64,000 nucleotides of DNA from Mycobacterium heckeshornense (GTDB lineage Bacteria > Actinomycetota > Actinomycetes > Mycobacteriales > Mycobacteriaceae), in the NCBI RefSeq assembly GCF_016592155.1, contig NZ_AP024237.1:3224001-3288000 (forward strand), given 5' to 3'. The notes under the pieces were generated by a model. The model did no database searches. It saw only the letters and a program-made list of their open reading frames with translations, and was not told where the DNA came from. Below are positions 16,762 to 24,245 of this stretch, in pieces. The position numbers and the translations under genes are program-made. The stretch's first letter is position 1. Every line of letters starts with the position of its first letter.

Positions 16762-16944
16762 TCATGTCGTGGTGACGGCGACTGGCGTCGAGGGGCCGAT
16801 CAGAAGTGTCAGGCCGGCGACCGTCACGACGCTGCCTTGGTTGCCGCCGTCGGCGGTTGCGGCGCGCATCGCGTCGAGGACTGTTGTTGCCTCGGCGGCC
16901 GTGAGTGTGATCGGTGCCTGGTTGCCGTAGCTGAGTGTCGGCAT
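16762..16944 (-). CDS. Small hypothetical protein of the element
   Basis: A 60-residue protein starting at ATG 16944 (MPTLSYGNQAPITL), preceded by GAAGGGA, which is a better start than the upstream codon at 16980. It has an alternating strand-helix-strand look with TAAEATTVLDAMRAA as the helix and VVTVAGLTLLIG as a strand. No family is recognised. It overlaps nothing and sits 16 bp after the coiled-coil gene, so it belongs to the same transcript, just before the strong hairpins. Confidence 0.6.
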   Translation of the reverse strand: MPTLSYGNQAPITLTAAEATTVLDAMRAATADGGNQGSVVTVAGLTLLIGPSTPVAVTTT

Positions 16945-16960
16945 GCGGTTCCCTTCGTGC

Positions 16961-17668
16961 TCAGTTGCCTTGTGCCACAAGCTGATCGAGCTTGGCCTGC
17001 TCGGCGTTGAGTTCGGCTCGGCGCAAGCCTGCGACTGCGACGGCCTGCTCGTCGATGGCCGGGGTGCCTGCCTGCTCGGCCAACTCGCGGATGCTTGCCG
17101 GAGTGTCGGTCGCGGCCGGCTCGCCGTTCGCCGCTTGCTCGCGGGCCGTCGCGGCTGCCTCGTCGATCACTCGGGTTGCCTGGGCCTGTAGCTCGGCCAA
17201 ATGCCGGTCGTGGGCGGCCTGTGCGCGTCCGGCGATCACGCCGTCGAGCCATGCGGTGAATGTCAGTCCGGCGTAGAGTCGCTGCACGCGCGGCGGCCGG
17301 GTGCGTGGCGCGCCGTTGTGCCGGTCCGGCAGCGGGTCGATGTGGTCGAGCCGGCCTGCGTGGGCGGCGGCGGCACCGGCCCGGGCGTCGAGTCGCTGCA
17401 GCTCGCCGAACGCGGCGACCGCTTCGGCCAGGTCGAGCCGGTCGGCGGCGGCCAGCTCATCGAGCTTCGCCATCGCCGCGTCGCGGCGCTCGCGGTAGCC
17501 GTCGAGCTGGGTGCCGTAAAAGCCCCGGTAGTAACGCAATTCGGTGGCGTCGCGCGCGGTCTGCTCGGCTTCGGCTATCGCCGCCGCGTGTTCGCGCAGC
17601 CTGGCGGCTTCGGCTTCGGCCTTTGCCAGTTGTGCCGCAATGTCTTGTGTCGGGGACGATTTCGTCAC
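16961..17668 (-). CDS. Coiled-coil protein of the element
   Basis: A 235-residue, alanine- and glutamate-rich protein that is helical nearly throughout, with coiled-coil-like blocks at about residues 10-45 (LAKAEAEAARLREHAAAIAE), 65-105 and 150-230. A short non-helical part in the middle includes DHIDPLPDRHNGAPRTRPPR. The start overlaps the preceding gene's stop by ATGA (17665-17668). It may be a scaffold-like or DNA-handling accessory, but no family is recognised and no catalytic motif is visible. Confidence 0.65.
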   Translation of the reverse strand: MTKSSPTQDIAAQLAKAEAEAARLREHAAAIAEAEQTARDATELRYYRGFYGTQLDGYRERRDAAMAKLDELAAADRLDLAEAVAAFGELQRLDARAGAAAAHAGRLDHIDPLPDRHNGAPRTRPPRVQRLYAGLTFTAWLDGVIAGRAQAAHDRHLAELQAQATRVIDEAAATAREQAANGEPAATDTPASIRELAEQAGTPAIDEQAVAVAGLRRAELNAEQAKLDQLVAQGN

Positions 17669-17916
17669 CTGGACCTCCCCTGGGCTAGCGGGCCGTCGGC
17701 GTCGCGTGGCAGGCTGCGAAGCTGCGCCGCTTTGGCCGTCAAGGATTCCGTGATGCGGCGGTGACGGGCCGTGACATCGCCGGGCGGCAGGTCAGCGAAG
17801 TCGCCGGGCGGGCGGGTCCGCGCCACAAGCGCGGCGAAGTCGGCGGCGGAAAGACCCGCCAAGTGCTCCTCCAGCGCCGCTCGCCACAGCTCAGACTCGG
17901 ATTCGTTGCCGCTCAA
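17665..17916 (-). CDS. Small hypothetical protein of the element
   Basis: An 83-residue acidic protein with ATGA overlaps to both neighbours, good support for expression. It contains a predicted helix, SELWRAALEEHLAGLSAADFAAL, cited here in outline, and an Arg-rich end. I recognise no domain. It lies between the HTH gene and the coiled-coil gene in the replication-to-packaging run. Confidence 0.62.
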   Translation of the reverse strand: MSGNESESELWRAALEEHLAGLSAADFAALVARTRPPGDFADLPPGDVTARHRRITESLTAKAAQLRSLPRDADGPLAQGRSR

Positions 17917-18266
17917 CGCCGCCGCCTTTCCGCTGCGTATTCACTGACCGCAGCCGCCGGGAACAGCCAGCGGCCGCCGACGAGCTGGCCGTCGAGGTCG
18001 GCGGCCAGACGCCGCACATGCCGAGCGGACATGCCGAGCGCTTGCGCGGCCTGTGTGGCTGTCAGCCACTGCTGCTGCAATTCTTGCTCGGCGCAACCGG
18101 ATTCATGTCCCGAAGTGGACGCGGCTGCGGCGCGAACGGCGCGGTCAAGACGGTCGAAGTGCCCGCGCAACCAGCTCGGGATCGGCTGGCCAGATAAACG
18201 GCGGCGACGGACTACCTCGGCCACGCAGAAATACGCGGCACGTACGTCGGTCTCGTCGAGTGTCAT
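17913..18266 (-). CDS. Helix-turn-helix (MerR/excisionase-type) protein of the element
   Basis: About 117 residues from ATG 18266, which overlaps the primase stop by ATGA. The C-terminal half has the excisionase/MerR-like helix-turn-helix: WLTATQAAQALGMSARHVRRL, then a wing, GGRWLFPAAAVSEYA. The N-terminal part is helical. It is a likely DNA-binding regulator or replication accessory acting inside the element, and is separate from the smaller excisionase-like protein at 21545. Confidence 0.72.
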   Translation of the reverse strand: MTLDETDVRAAYFCVAEVVRRRRLSGQPIPSWLRGHFDRLDRAVRAAAASTSGHESGCAEQELQQQWLTATQAAQALGMSARHVRRLAADLDGQLVGGRWLFPAAAVSEYAAERRRR

Positions 18267-20209
18267 TGCGCCCGCCGAGGTTTCCCGAGACCGCCCGCTG
18301 CGGCTTGCCGCCACGCGGCGGCCTTGCGTTCGCACCAGTAGCAGAGCCCGGTCTCAGGGTTGATGGGTGCGGGCCGACCGCACGGGCAGAGGCGTGTCGG
18401 CTTGGGCGTTGGCGTTGTAGTCCTCTTTCCGGTGTCGCCGTTAAGGCGCTCGGCGATTTGCTGGACACGATCGGTGAAGCCGGGGGTCGCGCTGGTGACA
18501 TCACCAGGCCGGCCGGTGGGCGCGTACGAGTTCTGGCTGTGTTGTGCCTTAAATGCACTTTTGCCTGACTCACGTGACTCAGCGCCTAGCTCAGTGCCGT
18601 TGAGCTGGGGTTTTACGCCGTTTCCCTGAGTCAGGGCATCTTGACTCAAAGCCGACTCGGAATCGCGGCTCCGATAACGGCCCCGATGTGAGCTATCCGC
18701 TGAGTCAGGATCACCTGACTCAGTTTCACCCCTGTGACCTGTATGTTCGTGCCGTGAGTCAGGTGAGTTAGGCAGTTTGGCATTGCTGGTCGTACATAAA
18801 CCGATCCCGCAGTAGTGGTGGACTTGTACGCCGTTGATTCTCGGTCGCGAGGTCTTTGCTGACGGCACGGCGGCGCGAAGGTCTCGCCCGAAGGTGGACT
18901 TCGAGCCGGGCCGGTGCCCGTTGTCTTCGGCCCAGGTTTTCCAGGCCCTGTAGAGATCGTCGCGGGAGACTTCGGCGTGTGGATCACGAACGCAGCGCTC
19001 CCGAACGAACGCCGACACCGGACTGGCCAGGTCCATCACCAGCAGCGCCGATTCCTCCGAGGACGCCGGGACGGTGAAGCGGCCATTGCGGTTGAGCCGG
19101 TCCAAGCCCTCCAACGCCCAGTTGAGAATGCCCGGGAGTTCGCGGCTCAGCTTCGCGTCCAGTGCGCGATCCTCGCGGCCGAGGAAACTTTCCGTTGTTT
19201 GAAGGACCAACATTCGGTTAGCGATGGCGCCCGAGCTGTCACGGAACCGGGGCAGCTCGTTGGACAGGATCACAAACCGGGTGGGCAGCTTTCCGGTCCA
19301 GCATTCACGGAATTTTCGGTCAACGGTCAAAACGTCTTCACCCGTGATCGACAGCAATCGTTCAACGAGGGTTTCGGTTTGGGTCTTGCCGCCCAGCCGG
19401 GCGTCGGAGATGACCGCCAGCGGTTTGCCCAGCAGCGGGGCTAAACCGAAGTTTGTTGCCAGGCTTGCCAGGGTGGGGCCGGCTACATGACCGCGGCCGA
19501 CCAACTGGGTGAGCATTCGCGCGATCGTGCCTTTACCGGAGCGCGTCGGGCCGATCAGCAGCAGCAGTTTCTGCATATCGGTGCGCCCGGACAGCACGTA
19601 GCCGATGTATTCCTGCAGCAGTGCAATCGAGTCCGGGTCATGCGGCCACAGTGAGTCCAGGAACTCAAACCACGCGGCAGGTTTTGGCGCGTTCGGATCG
19701 TAGGCAAACGGCACCGAGACGAGATTGAAAAACGCGGGGGTGTGGTTGTGAATCGTCCGCGTTGATAGGTCCAGTAGACCGTTCTCGCATGAGATGATTT
19801 GCTCCACGCCGGTTTCCGCCGCGCTATGTAGGTCGATCCACGATGGCGGGTCGATGTCGGCTGACAGGTGGCCGATGGCTTCCAGCGCCTCCACGACGTT
19901 GGCGATCTTGCGTTTGTCGGGGCTCCAGGGCCGGACCTCATGGTCAACGATCACACCCTTTTCCCGGATCGGGTGGTTGTAGTCGACATCGCCGAGGGTG
20001 TCGTAGATTTCGCTGCGAAGCTCCGCGATGTCCAGCTCGGCCCAATGGGTTTTACGCCATCGCATCCATCCGCCGCGCCACGCCAGCAGAACCCGCAGGC
20101 CGTTATCGCCGGTTCGGTATCGGCTGTAAAGTTCGCGGGCCACATCCAGCGGCGCAGTGGGCGGCGGGAACAGCGCACGCTCGGCGCGTGTGGTGTCGGT
20201 GGTAGTCAT
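18263..20209 (-). CDS. SF3 helicase/primase-like replication protein (phage/plasmid type)
   Basis: The 648-residue protein has the D5-N region (about residues 90-180: residues resembling LLDLSTRTIHNHTP and FFNLVSVPFAYDP) and an SF3 helicase domain with Walker A GPTRSGKGT near residue 225. A TRFVILSNELPRF segment with the SF3 motif C Asn follows near 320. The region 480-600 is low-complexity, Ser/Gly/Arg-rich, and the end carries a zinc-finger-like CPCGRP...CYWC. No archaeal-type primase domain is obvious at the N-terminus, so it may be helicase only. It should unwind an origin to replicate the excised element. Neighbours overlap by ATGA downstream and abut a 28-codon reading frame upstream. 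Confidence 0.88.
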   Translation of the reverse strand: MTTTDTTRAERALFPPPTAPLDVARELYSRYRTGDNGLRVLLAWRGGWMRWRKTHWAELDIAELRSEIYDTLGDVDYNHPIREKGVIVDHEVRPWSPDKRKIANVVEALEAIGHLSADIDPPSWIDLHSAAETGVEQIISCENGLLDLSTRTIHNHTPAFFNLVSVPFAYDPNAPKPAAWFEFLDSLWPHDPDSIALLQEYIGYVLSGRTDMQKLLLLIGPTRSGKGTIARMLTQLVGRGHVAGPTLASLATNFGLAPLLGKPLAVISDARLGGKTQTETLVERLLSITGEDVLTVDRKFRECWTGKLPTRFVILSNELPRFRDSSGAIANRMLVLQTTESFLGREDRALDAKLSRELPGILNWALEGLDRLNRNGRFTVPASSEESALLVMDLASPVSAFVRERCVRDPHAEVSRDDLYRAWKTWAEDNGHRPGSKSTFGRDLRAAVPSAKTSRPRINGVQVHHYCGIGLCTTSNAKLPNSPDSRHEHTGHRGETESGDPDSADSSHRGRYRSRDSESALSQDALTQGNGVKPQLNGTELGAESRESGKSAFKAQHSQNSYAPTGRPGDVTSATPGFTDRVQQIAERLNGDTGKRTTTPTPKPTRLCPCGRPAPINPETGLCYWCERKAAAWRQAAAGGLGKPRRAQ

Positions 20210-20296
20210 TCACAAAGAAACCTTTTGTGCGATGCGCGCCCCGGCCGCCTCGGCGGCGCGGCGCTCGCGCAGCTCATCGGAACGGTCGACGCTCAC
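20210..20296 (-). CDS. 28-residue coupled reading frame between TOPRIM and primase genes
   Basis: GTG at 20296 overlaps the TOPRIM stop (GTGA), and the frame ends in TGA at 20210-20212 immediately before the primase ATG (20207-20209). It encodes MSVDRSDELRERRAAEAAG followed by nine residues. Such exact packing between two coupled genes suggests a short translated leader or a small protein that links their translation. The peptide is charged and probably helical. Too short for family assignment; real expression is unproven. Confidence 0.45.
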   Translation of the reverse strand: MSVDRSDELRERRAAEAAGARIAQKVSL

Positions 20297-21201
20297 GATT
20301 CCGGCTCCCGGTCAAGCCACGACCAGCTGCCGGACCGCGACCAGCTGGCGATGCTGTACAGAACCTCGCGTTCACACCTTTCGGCGATCTCGGTCAGCCG
20401 CAGCGCCTCATCGTCGATCCAGAACTCGATCGCCTCCCGCACCAGATCACGCAGGATCGGGGACGGCAGCGCGTCGACTTCGACGGAATCACCGTCGAAG
20501 TCGGCGGCCCGGCTATCGGTTGTCTTGGTCGGCCGCGTCGGTAGGCGGTGTTCGGTTATCTGCGCGGGTGTGACCGCGAGCCGCTCGAAGTGGAACTCGG
20601 CGCGGGGCGCGAACTCGGTTAGCCGGCGCTGGATGTGCTTCCACGCGGCCAATCCGGAGGGATCGTGGTCACCAAGTTGGTAGATCACCGCGGGCTTGTC
20701 ATCGGCGATGATCTCCTGCGCGGTCTCCCACAGGAAGGTTTCGGAGGCGAAACCACGGGCCACCATCAACGGCACATCAAACTCATCGGTGACCGGGTGG
20801 ATCACTGATCGGATGGCGTCTTTCTCCGCCCAGACTTCGACGTGCACGTTCTGTCGGTCCCACAGGGCGCGCCGGTAGCAGGTCGCGGTGTTCTGCAGCG
20901 CTTGCTCGATGCTGGAATAGGTTTTCGGTTTGACCTGCCAGCGGGTGCCATCGGCGACCCACCCGTAAGGCAGATCACCGCGCCGGCGCATCAGCAGCAC
21001 GCGGTTTTGCACTTGCCGGTAGCCTTGCTCGGTCTTGGAGACCAAGCCCTTCGACACGACCCGGTAGAACAATCCGCGGATAGTGACGGGTTTTTCGGCG
21101 GCGGCGACCGCGTGGATCGCGTTCTCCAGCTCCTCAACCTGACGCCTGGTGCGCCGGGATCGTTTTATCGCACTAGTGCGATAAATAGCAGCAGTGCTCA
21201 T
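20293..21201 (-). CDS. TOPRIM-like domain protein of the element
   Basis: A 302-residue protein from ATG 21201, coupled to the upstream gene by ATGA. The middle has features of a TOPRIM fold: Glu in VWAEKDAI, a glycine-containing strand MVARGFASETF, then YQLGDHDPSGLAAW with the DxD acidic pair, as in topoisomerase VI A/Spo11-like proteins. The N-terminal part (TIRGLFYRVVSKGLV) resembles the helix-turn-helix cap of that group. It may nick or process DNA during replication of the element. The exact family is not recognised and the TOPRIM call is moderate. Confidence 0.6.
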   Translation of the reverse strand: MSTAAIYRTSAIKRSRRTRRQVEELENAIHAVAAAEKPVTIRGLFYRVVSKGLVSKTEQGYRQVQNRVLLMRRRGDLPYGWVADGTRWQVKPKTYSSIEQALQNTATCYRRALWDRQNVHVEVWAEKDAIRSVIHPVTDEFDVPLMVARGFASETFLWETAQEIIADDKPAVIYQLGDHDPSGLAAWKHIQRRLTEFAPRAEFHFERLAVTPAQITEHRLPTRPTKTTDSRAADFDGDSVEVDALPSPILRDLVREAIEFWIDDEALRLTEIAERCEREVLYSIASWSRSGSWSWLDREPES

Positions 21202-21548
21202 GGCATCAGTTCCCAGCGCTGCGCGATGAGTTCGGCGGCGGCGCGGTGGTGACCGCCCGCGGCCCACATCGCGCGTAGGCCATCCAGGTCAGGTGCGGGG
21301 GTTAAGCCGCGGTCGAGGAGATGATGTGCGGCTTCGGTGTAGCCCGCCGCGCCGGGGGCCGGATACCGCCAAGGGTCGCGGTACCCGCACGGCAGTGCTG
21401 GCAGGCGATACGATGCGGCGCGGCGTGACCGCAACCAGCGCCCGACTGAGCTAGGATGACTTAGGGCGGTCGGGTAGCCGCATCTTCTCTGGTGGTCGGG
21501 GTCCGGTCCTGCGGGGCCGGCCCCGACTTCTTTCGGCGGCTCGTTCAC
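21198..21548 (-). CDS. Hypothetical protein of the element
   Basis: A 116-residue protein, GTG start at 21548 overlapping the excisionase-like gene's stop (GTGA), and stop overlapping the TOPRIM start (ATGA). The N-terminal half is Pro/Arg/Gly-rich and poorly structured; the second half looks helical (TEAAHHLLDRGLTPAPDLDGL). The double overlap supports translation, but no family is recognised. Confidence 0.55.
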   Translation of the reverse strand: MNEPPKEVGAGPAGPDPDHQRRCGYPTALSHPSSVGRWLRSRRAASYRLPALPCGYRDPWRYPAPGAAGYTEAAHHLLDRGLTPAPDLDGLRAMWAAGGHHRAAAELIAQRWELMP

Positions 21549-21760
21549 CGGGCACCGCCCGGCTGCATGCTGGCGTCCAGCTCATCGAGGTCGATGCGCA
21601 CCAGTCGTTTTCCGTTGCGGTACAATCGGATTCGACCGTCGGCACCCATTTGACGAATGGTCCGCGTGGAAACACCGAGGTAATCCGCGGCTTCGCGCGG
21701 GCTGGCCCAGCGCCGCAGACGTGACGGAGATTTACTGAAGTCGCTTGTGCGTTCAGGCAT
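21545..21760 (-). CDS. Excisionase-like (AlpA/HTH-17) protein
   Basis: A 71-residue protein from ATG 21760, preceded by GGGAG; longer in-frame starts add an unstructured extension. It carries a MerR-like helix-turn-helix: WASPREAADYLGVSTRTIRQM, followed by GRIRLYRNGKRLVRIDLDEL, the excisionase/AlpA pattern. It is the first gene of the long minus-strand run, 253 bp downstream of the integrase gene. It probably acts as recombination directionality factor, or as the activator that starts excision and replication. Confidence 0.82.
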   Translation of the reverse strand: MPERTSDFSKSPSRLRRWASPREAADYLGVSTRTIRQMGADGRIRLYRNGKRLVRIDLDELDASMQPGGAR

Positions 21761-22012
21761 TTGAAAGCTCCCAGGCTTGAATGCGGGAATGTTGAGCGCA
21801 AACCGCTGTCCGCGCCGACTCCGCGCGCAGATGTTTCGGGGATTGCTCGACGTTCTCCGCCTGGGAGCCGAAGGCCGCCTGTGCCTTCCGTCGTTCGCCG
21901 GGTTTCGCGAGTGGCCTGCACCGCTACTGACGGCTAGCGATTGCATGCTAGCGCGTGGTGCCGCTAGTCGCCGGATGAGGCCAAACTTCGGCGTGTCGCG
22001 CCGTTGGTTGCT

Positions 22013-23143
22013 CTACCTGTTCTCGGCGATTTTGCTTAGCAGCGCGGCGATTTCACGGTCCCGGCCTTGCGCGGCGTGCTGGTATTTCAAAGCGGCCGTC
22101 GGCGTTGAGTGACCCAGCCGGGCCATCAACTCGGCGAGCGAGGCCCCGGTGGCCGCCGCCAACACCGCGCCGGAATGCCGCAGATCGTGAAAGCGAAGAT
22201 CGGGGCGGTTGGCAGCGTCACGCGCTTTGTAGAAGTGCCGGTTCAAGCTGGCGGGTGCTAGGTGGCGTCCACTCTTGGCCGGGAACAACAGCGAATCACG
22301 CATGCCGCCAACGTGTCTGGCGAGATGTTCCTCTATGGCCGGCAGCAGGTGCGGCGGTATCGCGACATCGCGAATACTGGCGTCGGATTTCGGTGTGGTG
22401 ACCTGGAATTGGCCGCCGTGGACACGCACCACGGCGCGACGCACACGGATCACTTCATCGGACAGGTCGATGTCCATCCGGCGCAGCTCGGCGAGTTCCC
22501 CGAACCTCAGTGCGCACCACGCGCCGAGCAACACGAGCAGCTTGTACTCGTCGGGCATCGCATTGGTGATGATCTCCAGCTCGTCCAGCGTGGCGGGCCG
22601 GATGCGGTGGACCCGTTTGGCGGTGCCCGCGCCACGGACCACACACGGATTGAGAGCGATCTTGCCGTCGCTGGTCGCGGTGCCCAGAATCGTCCGAAGC
22701 AGCCCGTAGCAGTGCGCGCGCAGGGTAGGGGTTTTGCGGTGAGCCATCGCCGCGTGCCAGCCGCGCACGTCCTCGGCCGTGATGGATGCCAGCGGCATGC
22801 CACCGAATGCGGGCAGCAGGTGGTGGTCGAGCAGCTTGCGGTAGTGCTCGCGGGTGCGCTCCTTCAGGTCGCGCTGGGACAGCCAGGTTTCGGCGTACTC
22901 GGCGAACGTCAGCTTCGGCTCGGCCGGTCGCTCGGCCTCCGGTGGTGTCCATGCGTTACGCACGATCTCGGCCTGCTTGAGCGCCAGCCAGGCGCGGGCC
23001 TCGGCCTTGGTGAGAAACAGGGTGGGCGCTTTGTGGCGGCGGCCGTCCGGCCCGTAGTAGCGGGCGCGGTAGCCGGTGGCGAGCTTATCGACCGACCCAA
23101 ACGTGCCGGAAGTGCGGTTCCTGCGACCCGCTCCCCGTGTCAT
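22013..23143 (-). CDS. Tyrosine integrase of the element
   Basis: The 376-residue protein has an N-terminal arm-binding region (about 1-65, TGYRARYYGPDGRRHKAPTLF in outline), a SAM-like core-binding domain (about 75-165) and a catalytic domain with Arg in CALRFGEL, Lys in TPKSD, HDLRHSG, LGHST and Tyr in ALKYQHA. It faces away from attR, with its start 172 bp inside the repeat, the usual place for an integrase that acts on a tRNA 3' end. It should catalyse insertion at tRNA-Val(GAC). Palindromic TCAGGTCA sites lie 28-54 bp upstream of its start, where they could also control its own promoter. Confidence 0.94.
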   Translation of the reverse strand: MTRGAGRRNRTSGTFGSVDKLATGYRARYYGPDGRRHKAPTLFLTKAEARAWLALKQAEIVRNAWTPPEAERPAEPKLTFAEYAETWLSQRDLKERTREHYRKLLDHHLLPAFGGMPLASITAEDVRGWHAAMAHRKTPTLRAHCYGLLRTILGTATSDGKIALNPCVVRGAGTAKRVHRIRPATLDELEIITNAMPDEYKLLVLLGAWCALRFGELAELRRMDIDLSDEVIRVRRAVVRVHGGQFQVTTPKSDASIRDVAIPPHLLPAIEEHLARHVGGMRDSLLFPAKSGRHLAPASLNRHFYKARDAANRPDLRFHDLRHSGAVLAAATGASLAELMARLGHSTPTAALKYQHAAQGRDREIAALLSKIAENR

Positions 23144-23170
23144 TGTCTGATTCCCAGTCCTCTTGGCTTC

Positions 23171-23197
23171 TCAGGTCATGACCTGAACATGACCTGA
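23171..23197. promoter_or_regulatory. Right cluster of TCAGGTCA palindromes upstream of int
   Basis: A perfect 16-bp palindrome, TCAGGTCATGACCTGA (23171-23186), is followed by one more half site, TGACCTGA (23190-23197). The same octamer occurs beside attL. The cluster lies just upstream of the integrase start (23143). It may be the integrase arm-binding region, an operator for int, or both. Confidence 0.6.
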
Positions 23198-23314
23198 CCA
23201 TAGCACACTTGCTTCCGCTTGCCGCCGCATGCTTCCTGTTGTACTGTCCCTTGTCAGCGCAGGCAATTCAACGTCGGCGCTGGTCAATAAGCAAAAGTCA
23301 GCAAACCGATTGGA

Positions 23315-23347
23315 CTGGTTCAATCCCAGTACCGCGCACCAGTGTTT
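23315..23347 (+). repeat. attR: second copy of the 33-bp repeat
   Basis: This copy is identical to 12702-12734. It carries only the 3' 27 bases of tRNA-Val, including CCA, and no upstream tRNA part, so it marks the right junction between element and chromosome. Confidence 0.95.
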
Positions 23348-23453
23348 GTGTGCGGTACGGCGACGATGTTCAGGGCCGCACGAGGCGCCCGCCTAACCTG
23401 ACCCGTAGCCGAGAGTTGACCCGCAATGGGTCATGCGGGCCTACGCTCAAGGC

Positions 23454-24185
23454 ATGCGCGATCGGGACACGATCGACGCCGAGTTGCGTCGGCTCGTCGC
23501 CCTGCGCCGTTCGATGCGCGAGCACGGCGGCGAGCTGTCGAGTCGCCAGCTCGACGAACTTCTTGACGAGCGCCTCGGCCACCGCGTGGCGACGTCTGAG
23601 ACCACAGCGACGTGCGACGAAACCGGCCGCATTATGCCTCGGCGAAGCAAGCGCGCGCTGCGCCGCGCCGTCCCCCTGATGCTGTTGCCGCTATCCCTGG
23701 TGACCGCGGCCACCGCGCTCGTGGTGATGTTCGCGGCTCACCATCAACACCCGGCTGCGCAGCCCACACAGCCACCGGTAGCCCCGCCGCCGGGTGCACA
23801 ACCTCACCCGATCGCGCCGAAACCAGCGGTCCCACAACTCGACATCGTCGACAAGGCGTTCATCGACGCGCTGAGCCACGAGGGCGTGCCAGTGCCCAGC
23901 CGCGAATACGTGATAAGCCATGGGCACGCGGTCTGCGACTTCCTGGCGCGCCAACCGAGCTTGGCAGAAGCCGTCGCCTTCGTGCAGCGAACCTCGGTAT
24001 GGGACGCCGATCAAAGCACCAATGTCGCCGCCGGAGCTATCGTGGCGTACTGCCCTCAGTACCAACCCGCAAGCCCGGACCAGGCGCAGCAGGCATTCCA
24101 GGATGCCCTCACAGACCTGCAACGCATCCAAGGTGACCTGCAGGGCATCCGCGATGATCTGCAAGCCATCCCGGGCCGGCGGTAA
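23454..24185 (+). CDS. DUF732-type membrane-anchored protein
   Basis: About 243 residues from ATG 23454; an earlier GTG-frame start at 23433 is possible. The N-terminal 50 residues are charged (TIDAELRRLVALRRSMREHG), then a membrane segment (LMLLPLSLVTAATALVVMF) near residue 85, a Pro-rich linker, and a DUF732 domain (about 115-210: VDKAFIDAL, a Cys in VCDFL and a Cys in IVAYCPQY). It ends with repeated DLQ units. The DUF732 domain lies outside the membrane with one probable disulfide. It is the first gene right of the element. Function of DUF732 is unknown; in mycobacteria it is common among secreted proteins. Confidence 0.8.
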   Translation: MRDRDTIDAELRRLVALRRSMREHGGELSSRQLDELLDERLGHRVATSETTATCDETGRIMPRRSKRALRRAVPLMLLPLSLVTAATALVVMFAAHHQHPAAQPTQPPVAPPPGAQPHPIAPKPAVPQLDIVDKAFIDALSHEGVPVPSREYVISHGHAVCDFLARQPSLAEAVAFVQRTSVWDADQSTNVAAGAIVAYCPQYQPASPDQAQQAFQDALTDLQRIQGDLQGIRDDLQAIPGRR

Positions 24186-24221
24186 CCCGAGTCGTCACCG
24201 CAAACGTGCCGACAGCGACCC

Positions 24222-24243
24222 CGGCGGCGCCTGATTACCGCCG
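24222..24243. terminator. Weak bidirectional hairpin between convergent DUF732 genes
   Basis: CGGCGG at 24222-24227 pairs with CCGCCG at 24238-24243 across a 10-base loop, in the 60-bp gap between the convergent genes ending at 24185 and 24246. The stem is short, so the call is low confidence. Confidence 0.3.
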
Positions 24244-24245
24244 CA

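Larger units (their letters stand above)
12702..23347. mobile_element. 10.6-kb tRNA-Val-integrated phage-satellite-like element
   Basis: The element is bounded by a perfect 33-bp direct repeat, one copy overlapping the 3' end of tRNA-Val(GAC). A short plus-strand operon (12835-15307) holds a zinc-binding protein, a tyrosine recombinase and small genes. A long minus-strand run (21760 to 15302) holds an excisionase-like protein, a TOPRIM protein, an SF3 helicase/primase-like protein, small proteins and a terminase small subunit. The integrase lies at the right end. Most neighbours overlap by ATGA or GTGA, as in phages. No portal, capsid, protease, large terminase, tail or lysis gene is visible. 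Integrase, AlpA-like protein, primase and terS together match phage-inducible chromosomal islands; phiRv2 uses the same kind of site but keeps capsid genes. Satellite status is inference. Confidence 0.88.

Noticed and set aside
20293..21201. TOPRIM protein as part of a Wadjet-like defence system
   Set aside because: No JetA, JetB or JetC partners are nearby; the neighbours are replication and excision genes.
21777..22112. Plus-strand 111-codon frame between the excisionase and integrase genes
   Set aside because: It runs through the promoter region and the 3' end of the integrase on the wrong strand, with no domain or ribosome site.
12702..23347. Calling the element a complete prophage or a direct copy of phiRv2
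   Set aside because: No capsid, protease, portal, tail or large terminase genes are visible; only the integration site type and a few functions match phiRv2.
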